Source of the DNA: Apoderus coryli
Lineage: Eukaryota > Arthropoda > Insecta > Coleoptera > Attelabidae
Direction of reading: 5' to 3'
Assembly (NCBI GenBank): GCA_911728435.2
Contig: OU452198.1
Location: forward strand, 4,650,001-4,714,000
DNA length: 64,000 nt
Position numbers and translations under genes: made by a program. The notes beneath the pieces are model-generated. The model was given only the letters and a program-made list of their open reading frames with translations, made no database searches and was not told where the DNA came from. Below are positions 21,724-32,500 of the stretch, in pieces. Every line of letters begins with the position of its first letter. The first letter of the stretch is position 1.

Positions 21724-22250
21724 TTACCTCTCTACAGCCTTCAAAGAAGGGGTGCAAGAAACAGTGACTTCACAAATATTTTCCGTGTCCATGTAAACCA
21801 CTTCCATATCATCCGTACTACTCGCAATAGTATTTTGTGACAAAACATGGTTGGTAGAACTATTATTCTCAGCAATTTCATGGAGGATTCTATAATTAAG
21901 TATATTCCAGTTTAACAACAGAATTCAAACGAACTTTGTATACCTACACAACGTAGGAAATATATTCTTGACATACATAAAATGCATTTTTGACAGACTG
22001 CTTTTAAGTAAACAGTGTCTTGATATCAAACGATTAAGAATTTAACTTCCACTCTCATTTACATAATCTCTTCTTTTCAACAAAAGTTTGGGAACTGCAT
22101 CGGGTACGAGGGTGATCCTCTTGCCGTCTTCTCTACAAATGATATCTTCTGCAGCGAAATGCTTACTGCATATGACATTCCCATCACATAAATTTTCTGT
22201 ACTAGGATCCCAATGCCCGCATCCAAACATCATGTCCTTTTTTTGTCAAG
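21724..22250 (-). pseudogene. Partial THAP-domain gene, second copy type
   Basis: The minus-strand frame 22233-22042 encodes NVICSKHFAAED, then CREDGKRITLVPDAVPKLL. This is the C-terminal half of a THAP zinc finger (the C-x2-H pair in CSKHF and the final AVP box). A second block, 21900-21724, encodes ILHEIAENNSSTNHVLSQN and ends SLKAVER; it has an acceptor-like ATTATAG before it and reads like a downstream exon. The first half of the finger with its two cysteines is not found, and a stop lies just upstream of the CSKHF exon. It may be an exon of a longer gene that I cannot extend, or a remnant. Confidence 0.5.
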
Positions 22251-22757
22251 CTAAAAATGAGTATGTCAGTGGTATCTTATTGACTCAAAGTCAGACTGTT
22301 AGAACCCCGAAATAATAACTTACTGAAAATAATTAATACCAGGAATGAGACCTTCATTTTTACACCACAACACCAAAGATTAATCTACACAATAGATAGT
22401 CAGCGTATATGGGAAATAAAACAAAAATTGAAACTGTCTCGACACGAGCTACATCTATTAGAAAAACATGCAACCATGGAAATTTAGATGGCGTTATATG
22501 TATTGTGTTGAAATAAAATAATCATATGGGCAATGTTAGACAAGGACGAGTATACTTTCCCCTACGAGGTGGGAGTTTGTTTTTATATTATAGGTATCAT
22601 ATATGTACTACTGTGCAGCAGTGTTTTTTGTTTAAAATTATATGGTATACGTATACCTATCTACGCAAAGATTAATGTGTATGGACGAAAATAAAAGAAA
22701 TTACTATAATAGTATAAATATACAGGGCTGGTTTATTAAATGTTTTAGACAATAATT

Positions 22758-22793
22758 TTAAATGACTAAAATAATATTATTTTAGTCATTTAA
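22758..22793. repeat. 36-bp AT-rich palindrome
   Basis: TTAAATGACTAAAATAAT is followed directly by its reverse complement. Confidence 0.85.
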
Positions 22794-23943
22794 TTTTAAA
22801 TTTCGGATATAAGGATGTATCAAAAAGTTATATTTAAATTAACGAAATTTGGCGTTATAGATAGGACTTCCGGTTATTACCTGATTCAGTTTTAAGGATC
22901 AAACTCAAACAGCAGATTCAACTTGTCGTTAACATTATGAAAAAATAAATCTCAGAGGCGGGTAAATTAAAGGGGCATACAGGCGTGAAATGCTACCCTA
23001 ACTTTTTTATGCACATTTTTTGCGTGTGTTTCAATTCGGAGATGTAAAATCTAACAAATTATATACGTAATAAATGTATCCTTCTGTGATATTGATAGAA
23101 AGTCATCGTTATCGCGTAATATCGATTTTAAGAAATGTTAATATTAAAAAGACTGTGCTTTTTACAAGTTGCTGAAGTAAATAAGGTTTGAAATTTCCAG
23201 CATGACAATAATTATTTAAAAAAATACGGTTTCGAAATGCAGGATGTAAAAAATTAGAATTTTTAATCTGTTTTTAATGAAAATTTAAATCTATTGAGAA
23301 ATATGGTTCAGGGTTTTTGTGAAATGTATTTTACTCCAAAGATTCTACTCATCGATTATAACCGAATTAATTTACTCAAAAATATCTATACTAGTAAAAT
23401 AACACAATTATCACAATTAGGTTCAAATTCTGCAACGCCGAATTGAAAAAAAACTTACAGTCTCCCTAATATTGGTTTTTGTGCAATGATCATAAAACTT
23501 TAAAAAACTAACGATTTATGTAGATTGTATTGTTAACACGTTTCGTAAAAAGCTTTAAAAACCCACCAACAGGGTGTTAAAAGTATCACGACAATAACTT
23601 TTTTCATGTTTTAACAAGTACAATCGTCTGCTTCAGATTGATCCTTAAAAACTGAATAACAGTTTCTCTATATAAAAAAATAAAACTCGTAAATATCATC
23701 CCCAAACATTTAATTTGAATACAATTACATAACACCATATTTGAAAGTAAATAAAAAAAACAGCATTACCTAGTTTGACAGATTTGCAAATTGCAAATCA
23801 AAGTATCTATGTATACAGGGTGTTGCATAAGTACTTGTACAAACTTTAAAGGGTGATTCTTTGACTAATTTTAAGATACAAATTTCATATGTACATGGGT
23901 CCGCTACGGCTTGGTTTTCGAGATACAGGTAGTTCAAAATTCT

Positions 23944-24145
23944 TTAGTTCTTTTGACAGCTCTGGTGTCATCAATACACCTGTATCCCGAATTGCACCAA
24001 ATTGCGATGCTATTGAACAAGCATATAATCCTAAATATAATATTCTTATTATATTTAGGATTATATGCTTGTTCAATAGCATCGCAATTTGGTGCAATTC
24101 GGGATACAGGTGTATTGATGACACCAGAGCTGTCAAAAGAACTAA
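23944..24145. repeat. Perfect 99-bp inverted repeat with a 4-base loop
   Basis: The arms 23944-24042 and 24047-24145 are exact reverse complements over all 99 bases, with TTCT between them. The sequence left of the palindrome belongs to a TACAGGGTGTTG-ended repeat that starts at 23816. Transcription from either side would give a long double-stranded hairpin. Confidence 0.95.
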
Positions 24146-24871
24146 TAAAAAATACGAAAAATAACAAAATACAAATATCATTCAAAAGACAACAATGCAC
24201 ATAATAGTCGGTACCAAGCCAAATAGGTAGTAGGTAAATATAGATTTATTTTGTTTCGGGCTTGGGCTTGGCACCGACTTATTGTAATCAAAACTACCCA
24301 CCAAACGGATACATTTAATTTTACGCAGATGCTCAAAATGTTAACTTTCTTTCATTAATAGAGACCTGTGAAGTGAGCTTACCTCTTACGCCCACGTATT
24401 AAGTACTAAGTTTCAGTTATCAGTTATAATTTTTTATTTTCCAAGAAAGCGAAACGAGATATTTAAAACGGCATTGCGCCGCCCTCATGTATACCTCCGG
24501 GGGCGGCATCGAAAATCGCTACACGTCACAAACTTGTAAATGCTTAGAACTACCCCTATATCAAATTTCTATTTTCTATCTTTTTTGTTTCATACCCAAA
24601 GCCCTATTCCTACCGAACTTATTATTTACCCGAAGAAACATTAAAAAGAAGTAAAATTTAAGTACCTAAACCGATAAAGTGGAACTTATACCTGATGAAG
24701 AGACAGACTATTATAATAGGTATACCTAATATAATATAGGTAGCACTGATAATTTTTTTATTATAGGTATTATAAGATCTACAACAATCTTGTTACATCT
24801 TTGCCACATTGTCTACGTGAAATATTTAGTCAAAAGTATGTTTCTATCTAAAAGCTTTTCATTTAACGATT

Positions 24872-24925
24872 GTTCGCCACTGATCATGGGACTGGTCTAG
24901 TCTTGAAACATGTATGACATGGATT
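24872..24925 (+). ncRNA. Hammerhead-like fold, one core change
   Basis: On the plus strand: stem I GCCA, core CTGATCA (expected CTGATGA), stem II GGGACT-GGTCT-AGTCTT, core GAAAC, palindromic stem III ACATGT, cleavage triplet GTA, then TGAC pairing three of four with GCCA. The G-to-C change in the core should abolish cleavage. It lies inside the 2.97-kb element. Confidence 0.5.
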
Positions 24926-25359
24926 AAATATTATTATATTAAATTTAATTCATAGAGATTAGGTTTTTATTTCAATACTGTACTTGTAATAAATCACCCT
25001 GTGTGTTTCTTTTACCGACGAATTGGCAACAGCACGACACACACCACATTCGCTTGTTTTTTTTTCTACCCTCCCTGCGTATCCCCTCCAGATTAATACA
25101 GAATTTCATCAATTTCTCTCTCTGACAATACAGCATTGCCGGTGCATATCTGTTGCAAATGATCTAAATAATTGTTATACGTTGCGTTTTGTTTTTGATA
25201 TTAATAAACTACAAAACGGTTTCTGGCTGTGACAATACTGCTCTATGCTTTACACGCTAGTCTACGCCACGTAGTGGCAGGCATACTTAGAGATGTTCTG
25301 ATTTTAATGCATTGGGCTGACTATCTATTGTGTAGATTAATCTTTGACAACACTATACA

Positions 25360-25980
25360 CCTCATTGTTTGTTAAATAAACGAACTAAAACCAAAATAAC
25401 AAATATTAAAAACAATTTTAATCACAAATAGGTATATCTATCAACAATAATTAAAATATACCACGAATAAAACCCTAACTATTTGAATTGTTGTGAAGCC
25501 GACTCTGACAAATATTCCCACTACGAGAAACGTCATTTGCGAGAACAGACGCTGTTGCGAAATCTCCTAAATTTAATAAGGTTTGGAAAAAAATGTATCG
25601 TTCATATTGCTGACAACTAAACAGTATGCAATTTTACCGATAACATTTAATTATTTGATTTTGTCAAGCAGTTTCGTATGACGCAACATATGGATTTATT
25701 TATAAAACAGATATGTCGCATAAATTCTGTAAGGCGAACGACAAAATACTTTTAAATATGGCAGCTCTGTACTGAAAATAAGATACTGAGGAGCATGCGT
25801 AGTCCGTGAAAACTCTGCATACCCGTTACACTTTTTGGTATTAGGCTGGATTTAATTAGCATTCTAGAGTACATATATAATATAAGATTTCTATGGGTTT
25901 ACTATAAAGTACAGCAAATTTGATTTTTCTTTAATGGGGTCGTATGTAGAACTAATACGGCCACATTTTGCTCACTGCAA
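25360..25980. other. No gene seen
   Basis: AT-rich intergenic sequence with short frames only. Confidence 0.5.
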
Positions 25981-25981
25981 G

Positions 25982-26111
25982 TATACAGGGTGGTCCAAAA
26001 AGAGATACATATCCTACTGTACTATCAAAGCATTTCATTTGAGCAAATCAAGTTACACTCATGTGAATGGCAATAAATTTTGGTAGCAAATTGTGAACAG
26101 CACCCTGTATA
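25982..26111. mobile_element. 130-bp MITE with TACAGGGTG ends
   Basis: It starts TATACAGGGTGGTCC and ends CAGCACCCTGTATA, an inverted pair flanked by TA. The end sequence and TA target resemble Tc1/mariner-type miniature elements. Confidence 0.6.
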
Positions 26112-26218
26112 ACTTAAAGGAAGATTGTGTGCATCAGTAAGTTGATATGAACCCGTTCTTCTTGAAATTTAGTGTACACCGAAATATTACTGTTGTAAAA
26201 ATATCGGAACGCGAAAAA

Positions 26219-28102
26219 TATACAGGGTGTCCAGAAACGAAAGAACCAAACGATGATAGGACACTTCATTTTAATATGCGTAATAAGTTATATAATGTAA
26301 CAAGACTTTAAGTTTTGTGACCCAAATTTCCAACATTTACGAAGAGCTAAATTTTTCTCGAAAACGCAGCGTCCTATCATCTTGAGACAAGAGTACCTTG
26401 TCGATGTGGAAAACCTCATATTTTCTCAAAATTATTTTTTATTTATTATTTATTTATTTACGGGCAAACGCCCATTTTATACAAAATTACAATAAATGTA
26501 AATAGTTCCACAATAAAACACTTCAAAAGAATCAGACAATCGAAAAATGTCAAATAAAAATCAATCACAAATAAAATGGATAATAATAATCTACACGATC
26601 AATACTCAACTATTATAAAGCAATATGGTACTACACAACGTATCAATTATCAAAGAGGTGCCCTACTGAACCCAAAAAGGTATTTCTCGAGACAAAAAAA
26701 TCCAGTGTCTCTTCACTGTCATTGGCGAGACGCATTGAGCGCGCCAAAAATGAATTGCAACCATAATTTGTTCTGGAATGTGTCTGGTGAAACATACTCC
26801 TCGTACGCGTTGCACGACATGGAACATGAATTCCAATCTTGCCCAAAAGATCTGGACAATTCAACCTTCCATTTATAAGGTCATACAATAAAATCAAATC
26901 ATGTCTCTGTCGTCGATCACCCAGCGTGTCAATGCCAAGGTAGGACTCTAAGTCGGCATATAATTCAAAACGATTCTCAAAAATAAAGTCTATGTGCAGT
27001 TTGTAGGCTAGGTATCTAAGAAATTTGTGCTGTACCTGCTCAATTTTTGCTAGATGCACAGTATAATGTGGAGACCAGACAGCCGACGCATACTCAAGGC
27101 ACGGTCTGACCAAACTTGTGTAAAGAAGCCTCAGAGAATCGACATGTGTGAACTCCCGTGAGCAACGTTTAATGAAGCCAAAGACCTTGAAACCATTGAA
27201 GTTATATGTGGAATAAAGGTCAAACCACTATCAAGCATGACTCCAAGATCCCTAACTGTGGTAACCAATTTAAGTGTAGTCTGGTTCAGTGAGTAATCGA
27301 AAAGAGTGGTCCGTCTTGATCTCGAAAAGGACATAAAACAACACTTATCAACATTCAGATGCATATCATTCCCAACACACCACTCGTGAAGAGCCCCGAG
27401 GTCAGACTGCAATCTTCAGGTTTGTTGACTATCGTAAATAGTTTGAGGTCATCAGCGAACAAGAGAAAATCGCTCGAAGTAAAACATCTGGCGATGTCAT
27501 TAACGAAAATATTAAAAAACAGTGGTCCCAAGTGTGATCCCTGGGGGACGCCAGATGATACTTTTATCTCAGTAGAAACAAAGCCCTTGACCTTAACGTA
27601 TTGAATTCTGTTATCAAGGTAGCTACTCATCCATTCGAGCATGCGTCCGCCGATGCCAACCTCAGCCAACTTTATCAATAAGATTTTATGATTTACACGA
27701 TCGAAGGCTTTGGAGAAATCGGTATACACTGAATGTACCTCCGATCCACTCTCTAGAGCATCAATAATAAAGTTGGTGTATTTTAACAGATTTAGCTCAG
27801 CTGACTTATGTCAGAATTCTCAAAAAAATTAGTGAAAAAAATGTCCGGACGCCTATTGTTGCCATTTAATTCAGCAGTGTAGGCTAACCAATGCTTCTAT
27901 TTAGAGAAATAACTATGTCACACTTCACTCCAATGGCTAAAGGCGGCTTCGCGATACCTTGACTAAGCCGCCATCTTTCAAGAGCTATAACTCCTTTCGG
28001 AAGCAATTTCGAATTAGAAGTTAGACGTTTGAATTGTCGTGAAATCCACTATAGAATTTGTGGCTTCCGTTTGGTTTAGTAGTTTCTGGACACCCGGTAT
28101 AT
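26219..28102. mobile_element. TACAGGGTGTCC-ended element interrupted by a LINE
   Basis: TATACAGGGTGTCCAGAAAC at the left is matched, inverted, by GTTTCTGGACACCCGGTATA at the right with one mismatch, and TA flanks each side. A LINE (26440-27790) sits inside, so the LINE came later. Without it the element would be about 530 bp. Confidence 0.68.
26440..27790 (-). mobile_element. Jockey-like LINE, 5'-truncated, broken frames
   Basis: Minus-strand frames in order encode TDFSKAFDRVNHKILL, SSGVPQGSHLGPLFFNIF, the active-site FADDLKLF, NDMHLNVDKCCFMSFSRSR, VRDLGVMLDSGLTFIPHI, then after a shift MVRPCLEYASAVWSPHY, and a C-terminal block with DRRQRHDLILLYDLING. Two shifts break the frame. The tail near 26450 has ACGGGCAAACGCCCATT followed by repeated ATTTATT. 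A plus-strand copy of the same family lies at 40281-40829. Confidence 0.85.
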
Positions 28103-28103
28103 A

Positions 28104-28880
28104 CTTGGATTTTAGTAGTATCTTTGATATTGATAACAAATCTTTGATCAAAACATGTGCCATATAATTTATTATAATTATTTATAATAGTATTAATCAA
28201 TATTGTGAGAGCTATTTAAGATAGATATTATACAGGGTATTCGGAATTTAACAAGAACTTTCAAACTCCATTTTTGTATCGGACATAGAACTTGTTGGTT
28301 AACCCTAAAGTGCTGGGATTAAAAATAACTTAATTCCAAAAATTGATTTTGACAGTTCTAACGGTTAAGGTTCCAGTTAATTGTTCTTGTGTGCAAATTA
28401 AATTGCATTTAATTATAAACTTTATCGCAGTTAAGTTTTACATGTTATGGATGTTATTTGTTTTGGGGTAACAGCAATATTTAATTATAACAAGGAAAAG
28501 TGTGTAAATAATGTACATAAACTCGTCTTGAAAAAAAAATGTGTCTTTATGTTTAAAACATTGAAAAATCTACCTCCCTACAAATTATTTAAAATATTAA
28601 ATTAATTGATTCACTTCATCGTGTTTTATGATTTTGTTTTGAGTATGTAAGAGAGATTTTCTCTAAAAAAATAACTTTTATTTAGAAAATAATAATAATT
28701 ACTTACCTTCATCAGAAATAATAAATTATTGATTTATTTAACTCATTATAAACACCAATTGAATGGTTATTAAATGTAATGGGATATACAACAACAACAT
28801 ACAAATAACAAAAATACTTAATAGCTAAAATTAATCTTTACACTAAAAAAAACAATAAAAACCTCAAATAATAATAATAA
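28104..28880. other. No gene seen
   Basis: It contains another TACAGGGTATTC end at 28232 without a partner that I could find, and otherwise AT-rich sequence. Confidence 0.45.
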
Positions 28881-28999
28881 ACGTCTTTATTTGTCGAAGT
28901 CTAGCCCAGTTGCCATTCTCAATTAAACTTTTTTTAACAAAAATACAAATAAATTAAATTATAAGTCAAAATAAAAACAAAAAATAATAATAAATATCA

Positions 29000-29575
29000 T
29001 AAAGAATAATTAAAAGGATTTCATGTCCGTAAATATAATAAATGAAAATAATTTCGTGGCAAAGCGGACTAAAATGTTGGTTTTACCTACATAAGGAATT
29101 TTGTTTAATTTAGCAGGGCCCCAGTCTAATTCAATAAATCCAGACCGAGGCATGTGTCGACAGATACTGACGAATTCGTCTCGCTCTTGTTATGAGCTTG
29201 TCAGAGTACCATAGTCGTTGCCCATCTACAAATATCGGCCTGCATTTAAGCACAATAGGATACACAACAGTAGACACATGTAAACACGTATCATCTACAT
29301 GTACATAGTAATGCATATCCCATACCATGCAGAGGCCGAACAAACTCAATGTATAGGTAAAACCAGGAATAAATATAAATAAAAATAGTATGAACACGAA
29401 ACGAATTCGTCAGTATCCCATGCCTCGGTCTGGTTCTATTGAATTAGACTGGGGCCCTGCTAAAGTAAACAAAATTCCTTGTGTAGGTAAAACCAACATT
29501 TTAGTCCGCTTTGCCACGAAATTATTTTCATTTATTATATTTACGGACATGAAATCCTTTTAATTTTTTATTATT
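29000..29575. repeat. Inverted pair of the 12250-type repeat
   Basis: Arms of about 180 bp (29000-29180 inverted, 29397-29575 direct) share GGACATGAAATCC, GGTAAAACCAACATTTTAGT, GGGGCCCTGCTAAA and CGAATTCGTCAGTAT. The left copy extends farther, to 29350. Confidence 0.8.
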
Positions 29576-30004
29576 TGGCATTAAACATCGACGGCAGAAT
29601 GCTTGGAGACCACCGTCCGAGCATTGCTGAAACCCAAATATTTGGGAGATGCTGGCAGAAGGATAAAATGGTTTCCTGCTAGCGTTTGGTTAGACGTCAT
29701 TTAGATGATCTCACACAGCAAAGGAGTAAAGGGTAAAGTATGTTGATAGATATTTTAAAAATAATTGTGGACGTAAAACAACAAACAATAAAGTCAATCA
29801 AAACGTTTATTTTATAAAATATTGTGTGGATGCAATATAGTAAGCAAAATAAGAATTTTTATTCAAAAAGTAACTAAAAAAATAAAGGTACATACTACAA
29901 TAAATATTGTTTTTTTTTGTACTAAAGCTCGCTATACATATAGATTTAAAGTAAAAGACACAAACATTTCCAGTCAATATTATTATTTGAACAGCAGCAG
30001 AGAA

Positions 30005-30510
30005 CTATAAAATCGAGAGCTTTCGACAGGTTGAACCATGGGGAGCTAATTCGGAAGCTGGACAGCTATGAGTTTGTTAATAACCTGAAATCGTGATGTA
30101 TTTCATATCTTCGGAACAGACTACATTATGTAGTTTATAATGGCTACAATTAAAAAGAAATATAAGGTATCCTCTGGTGTGCCTCAGGGTTCCAACTTGG
30201 GTCCTTTGCTTGAACCTCATTAAGGATTTGAACGATTGTCTGCTCGTTAACAGGTTGTTTTTCGCCTTTACCGTGTCGTACGCTTGATACCGTGGACAGT
30301 TGGTGTAACAATAACAAGCTATTATCTAAATGCTAAGAAGTGTAAATACATGTCATATTCGAGAAAGAAAACTACTTTTAATTTTCAATATACAATTGGT
30401 CAGACTGTTCTCGCGAGATGTGCATCTTCCACCGATTTGGGTCTTACATTTGACTCGGGATTGTGTTTCGTTCCTCATGTTAACCTAAAGGCTTACGGTT
30501 TCATTATGAC
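30005..30510 (+). mobile_element. Decayed Jockey-like LINE reverse transcriptase
   Basis: Scattered plus-strand peptides SRAFDRLNHGELIRKLDSYE, SYLRNRLHYVVYNGYN, SSGVPQGSNLGPLL, LNAKKCKYMSYSRKKTTF and STDLGLTFDSGLCFVPHV follow the order of the RT domain of this family. The FADD segment is deleted and the frame changes at least three times. Confidence 0.72.
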
Positions 30511-30519
30511 GTCCACAAG

Positions 30520-30650
30520 TGCTTCAAGACGCGACGACCCAACCACTTTTAACTTTTCGAACTATTTCAGCAAAATATTCATCATTTTTGTAGTGGATTT
30601 TAATAATTTCGATGCATTGTTGAAGCGTGTATCGTTCTATTTTTATTGGC
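30520..30650 (-). pseudogene. Fragment of a mariner-like transposase N-terminus
   Basis: The minus strand reads ERYTLQQCIEIIKIHYKNDE, then YFAEIVRKVKSG. It resembles the opening helix-turn-helix of mariner-type transposases with a TLEQR-EIIKIHYKN-ESFA-TVRKL pattern. It abuts a two-copy, roughly 60-bp tandem duplication (30640-30750). Only this short piece remains. Confidence 0.5.
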
Positions 30651-31191
30651 GTAGTTTTTACTTGTCATATCAAATGACAGAGCGTGTATTGTTCCATCTT
30701 TATTAATGGCGTAGTTTTTACTTGGCATATGTCAAAAAATGACAGATCTTATTTTGATAACTAGCAAAATAGCGGGAAATTCAAAATGAAACCGCTAAGG
30801 GAGAAACTTGGGAAGGTTTACGTCTGTATATAACAGAATATATTGAAATTGGAGTAAAATTAGGTTAAGACCTCTCTGTGTCGATACTAAATCTAACATA
30901 ATATGTCTGGATAATTTAGTTCTCTAGTAATAAACACTCATAAATGCATAATAAGTAAGTTCACATAAAATTGCTGTAAACTTTTACAAACACATTAAAT
31001 ATAATAAATTTTCCTACAATGTTCAAATTCTATTACATGTATATTAAGCTAATTATTATTATTTTAATTCATTTTAGATAATAATATTAAACTAGTTTAT
31101 ATCACACAATAAAATGTATACATTTTTGGTTTGGATTGCTCTTCAAATACTATTTAAGCATGAAAAACTGTGACGTGTGACGTAGACCATT

Positions 31192-31398
31192 TTATTCTTG
31201 GGATGTTGTATTTCTAAAAACCCAACCCAAACCCACTTTAACTGCCAACATATTTTTCTCACGTCTCAAAATCGTAAATGATTGCCACAAATAGCTGTAT
31301 TTAATAGTTTCGGCAACAATCTGTGCCCAATATGCATTAGGCATGACAGGTAATGTTTGACGAAACTCGGATAACTTTTCCACCAAATCGTTTGTCAT
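31192..31398 (-). CDS. Unrecognised 68-aa frame, possible exon
   Basis: The peptide starts MTNDLVEKLSEFRQTLPVMP and runs through NAYWAQIVAETIKYSYLWQS to VGLGWVFRNTTSQE, then stop. Its composition looks like real protein rather than AT-rich noise: balanced residues, Trp and Tyr present, and no low complexity. I recognise no family. It could be the last exon of a minus-strand gene broken by the Crypton insertion farther right, or an old coding remnant. No good acceptor in phase was found just upstream, so the start codon or the extent is uncertain. Confidence 0.35.
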   Translation of the reverse strand: MTNDLVEKLSEFRQTLPVMPNAYWAQIVAETIKYSYLWQSFTILRREKNMLAVKVGLGWVFRNTTSQE

Positions 31399-31399
31399 T

Positions 31400-32500
31400 G
31401 CCCCACAGATCGTTTAAAACTGTTAATGAGTTCTAACGCTAATCGGATATCACTGATATTTCATCAAAAATAGATAGATATCTGCCCGTGTTTCTCGGCT
31501 CTTAAGTGATTTTTTAAGAGCCCACATGCATATTGTGACGACTGACCAATAAAATATTTAACATTCATGATCCAGTCAAAAACCACGCTACTAGGTCCCA
31601 CATCGCCGGAGGACAATGAACTATCAATACTTTCTTCCGGGGTAGAGTGACATATCTGAAGTATTTGACCCTAATGATTGAAAACAACATCTCAGGTAAT
31701 TCAAGTCGGTCTTCCCGGAAACTAGACTGAATTGTTTTTTATTAACGCCATATTTGGACGGTTTCATCATGATATTAATATTATATCGATATTAAAATCA
31801 AAAATTATCAATCATACAACCCCATACCATAGAATAATAACTATAGATAAGAAGTGTCAGTAGACCCTAAAAACGGCATCGACTCGTCGCAATCCCAGCC
31901 ACATTTCTGGCCCGCTACTATATATACTATAAGATACTATACTATAAGTATAGTAGCGGCGAATTGCTTTGAAGACAGAGAGATAAAACATTCCGACACG
32001 AAGTGAAGTAACTGTATATTAAACTGTGCCCATACTGCATGTCTATCACTTTTAACAGGCTTATTGCCTCAAATTACAATGTAGCGACATCTAGTGCTTA
32101 GTCATACTCCATGTGACACAAAACCTGATTCAGTACAATTACCAATATTTTGGAATATCAGAAAATAAACATTTACTACATATTTAAGAATAAAATGGTC
32201 CACTTTTTAAAACGCTTCAAGTGTAAATTTTTAATTGTGTCTATTTGTGCTTCATTCTAAAACCAATGAGTGATTTTATATTAACTATAATGTGACTCTG
32301 TTAAATTTACAGGCTGGATAACCGTTGGAATGTGTTATGACCTATTAGTCAAATGCAAGTTAGACTTTATAGATAATTTTTTACTAAATATAGTAACCAA
32401 ATTACTTAATTTTAAGTCATGTGTCAAATTTCATCCAATCACCTCTGGATTACAGCGATAATATCCTACATGTGGTGTTTTCAGTTTGGTGTTTTTTTTT
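31400..32500. other. No gene seen
   Basis: AT-rich sequence. A small palindromic ACTATA-rich patch lies near 31918-31950. Confidence 0.45.

Larger units (their letters stand above)
22374..25346. mobile_element. 2.97-kb element with perfect 31-bp inverted ends and 7-bp target duplication
   Basis: The left end CAAAGATTAATCTACACAAT (22374 onward) is repeated exactly, inverted, at 25316-25346, with 31 of 31 bases matching. The flanks are ACAACAC (22367-22373) and ACAACAC (25347-25353). No transposase frame is visible inside. The interior holds a TACAGGGTG-ended segment, a perfect 99-bp palindrome and a hammerhead-like fold, so it is non-autonomous and a host to other insertions. The superfamily is not identified; 7-bp duplications are unusual among common cut-and-paste families. 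Confidence 0.72.

Noticed and set aside
22664..22690. Another CAAAGATTAATGTGTATG word inside the 2.97-kb element
   Set aside because: No inverted partner with a matching 7-bp duplication was found, so it is not called as a separate element.
23885..24204. Overlapping frames of 88-98 codons on both strands
   Set aside because: They mirror each other because of the perfect palindrome and have no domain.
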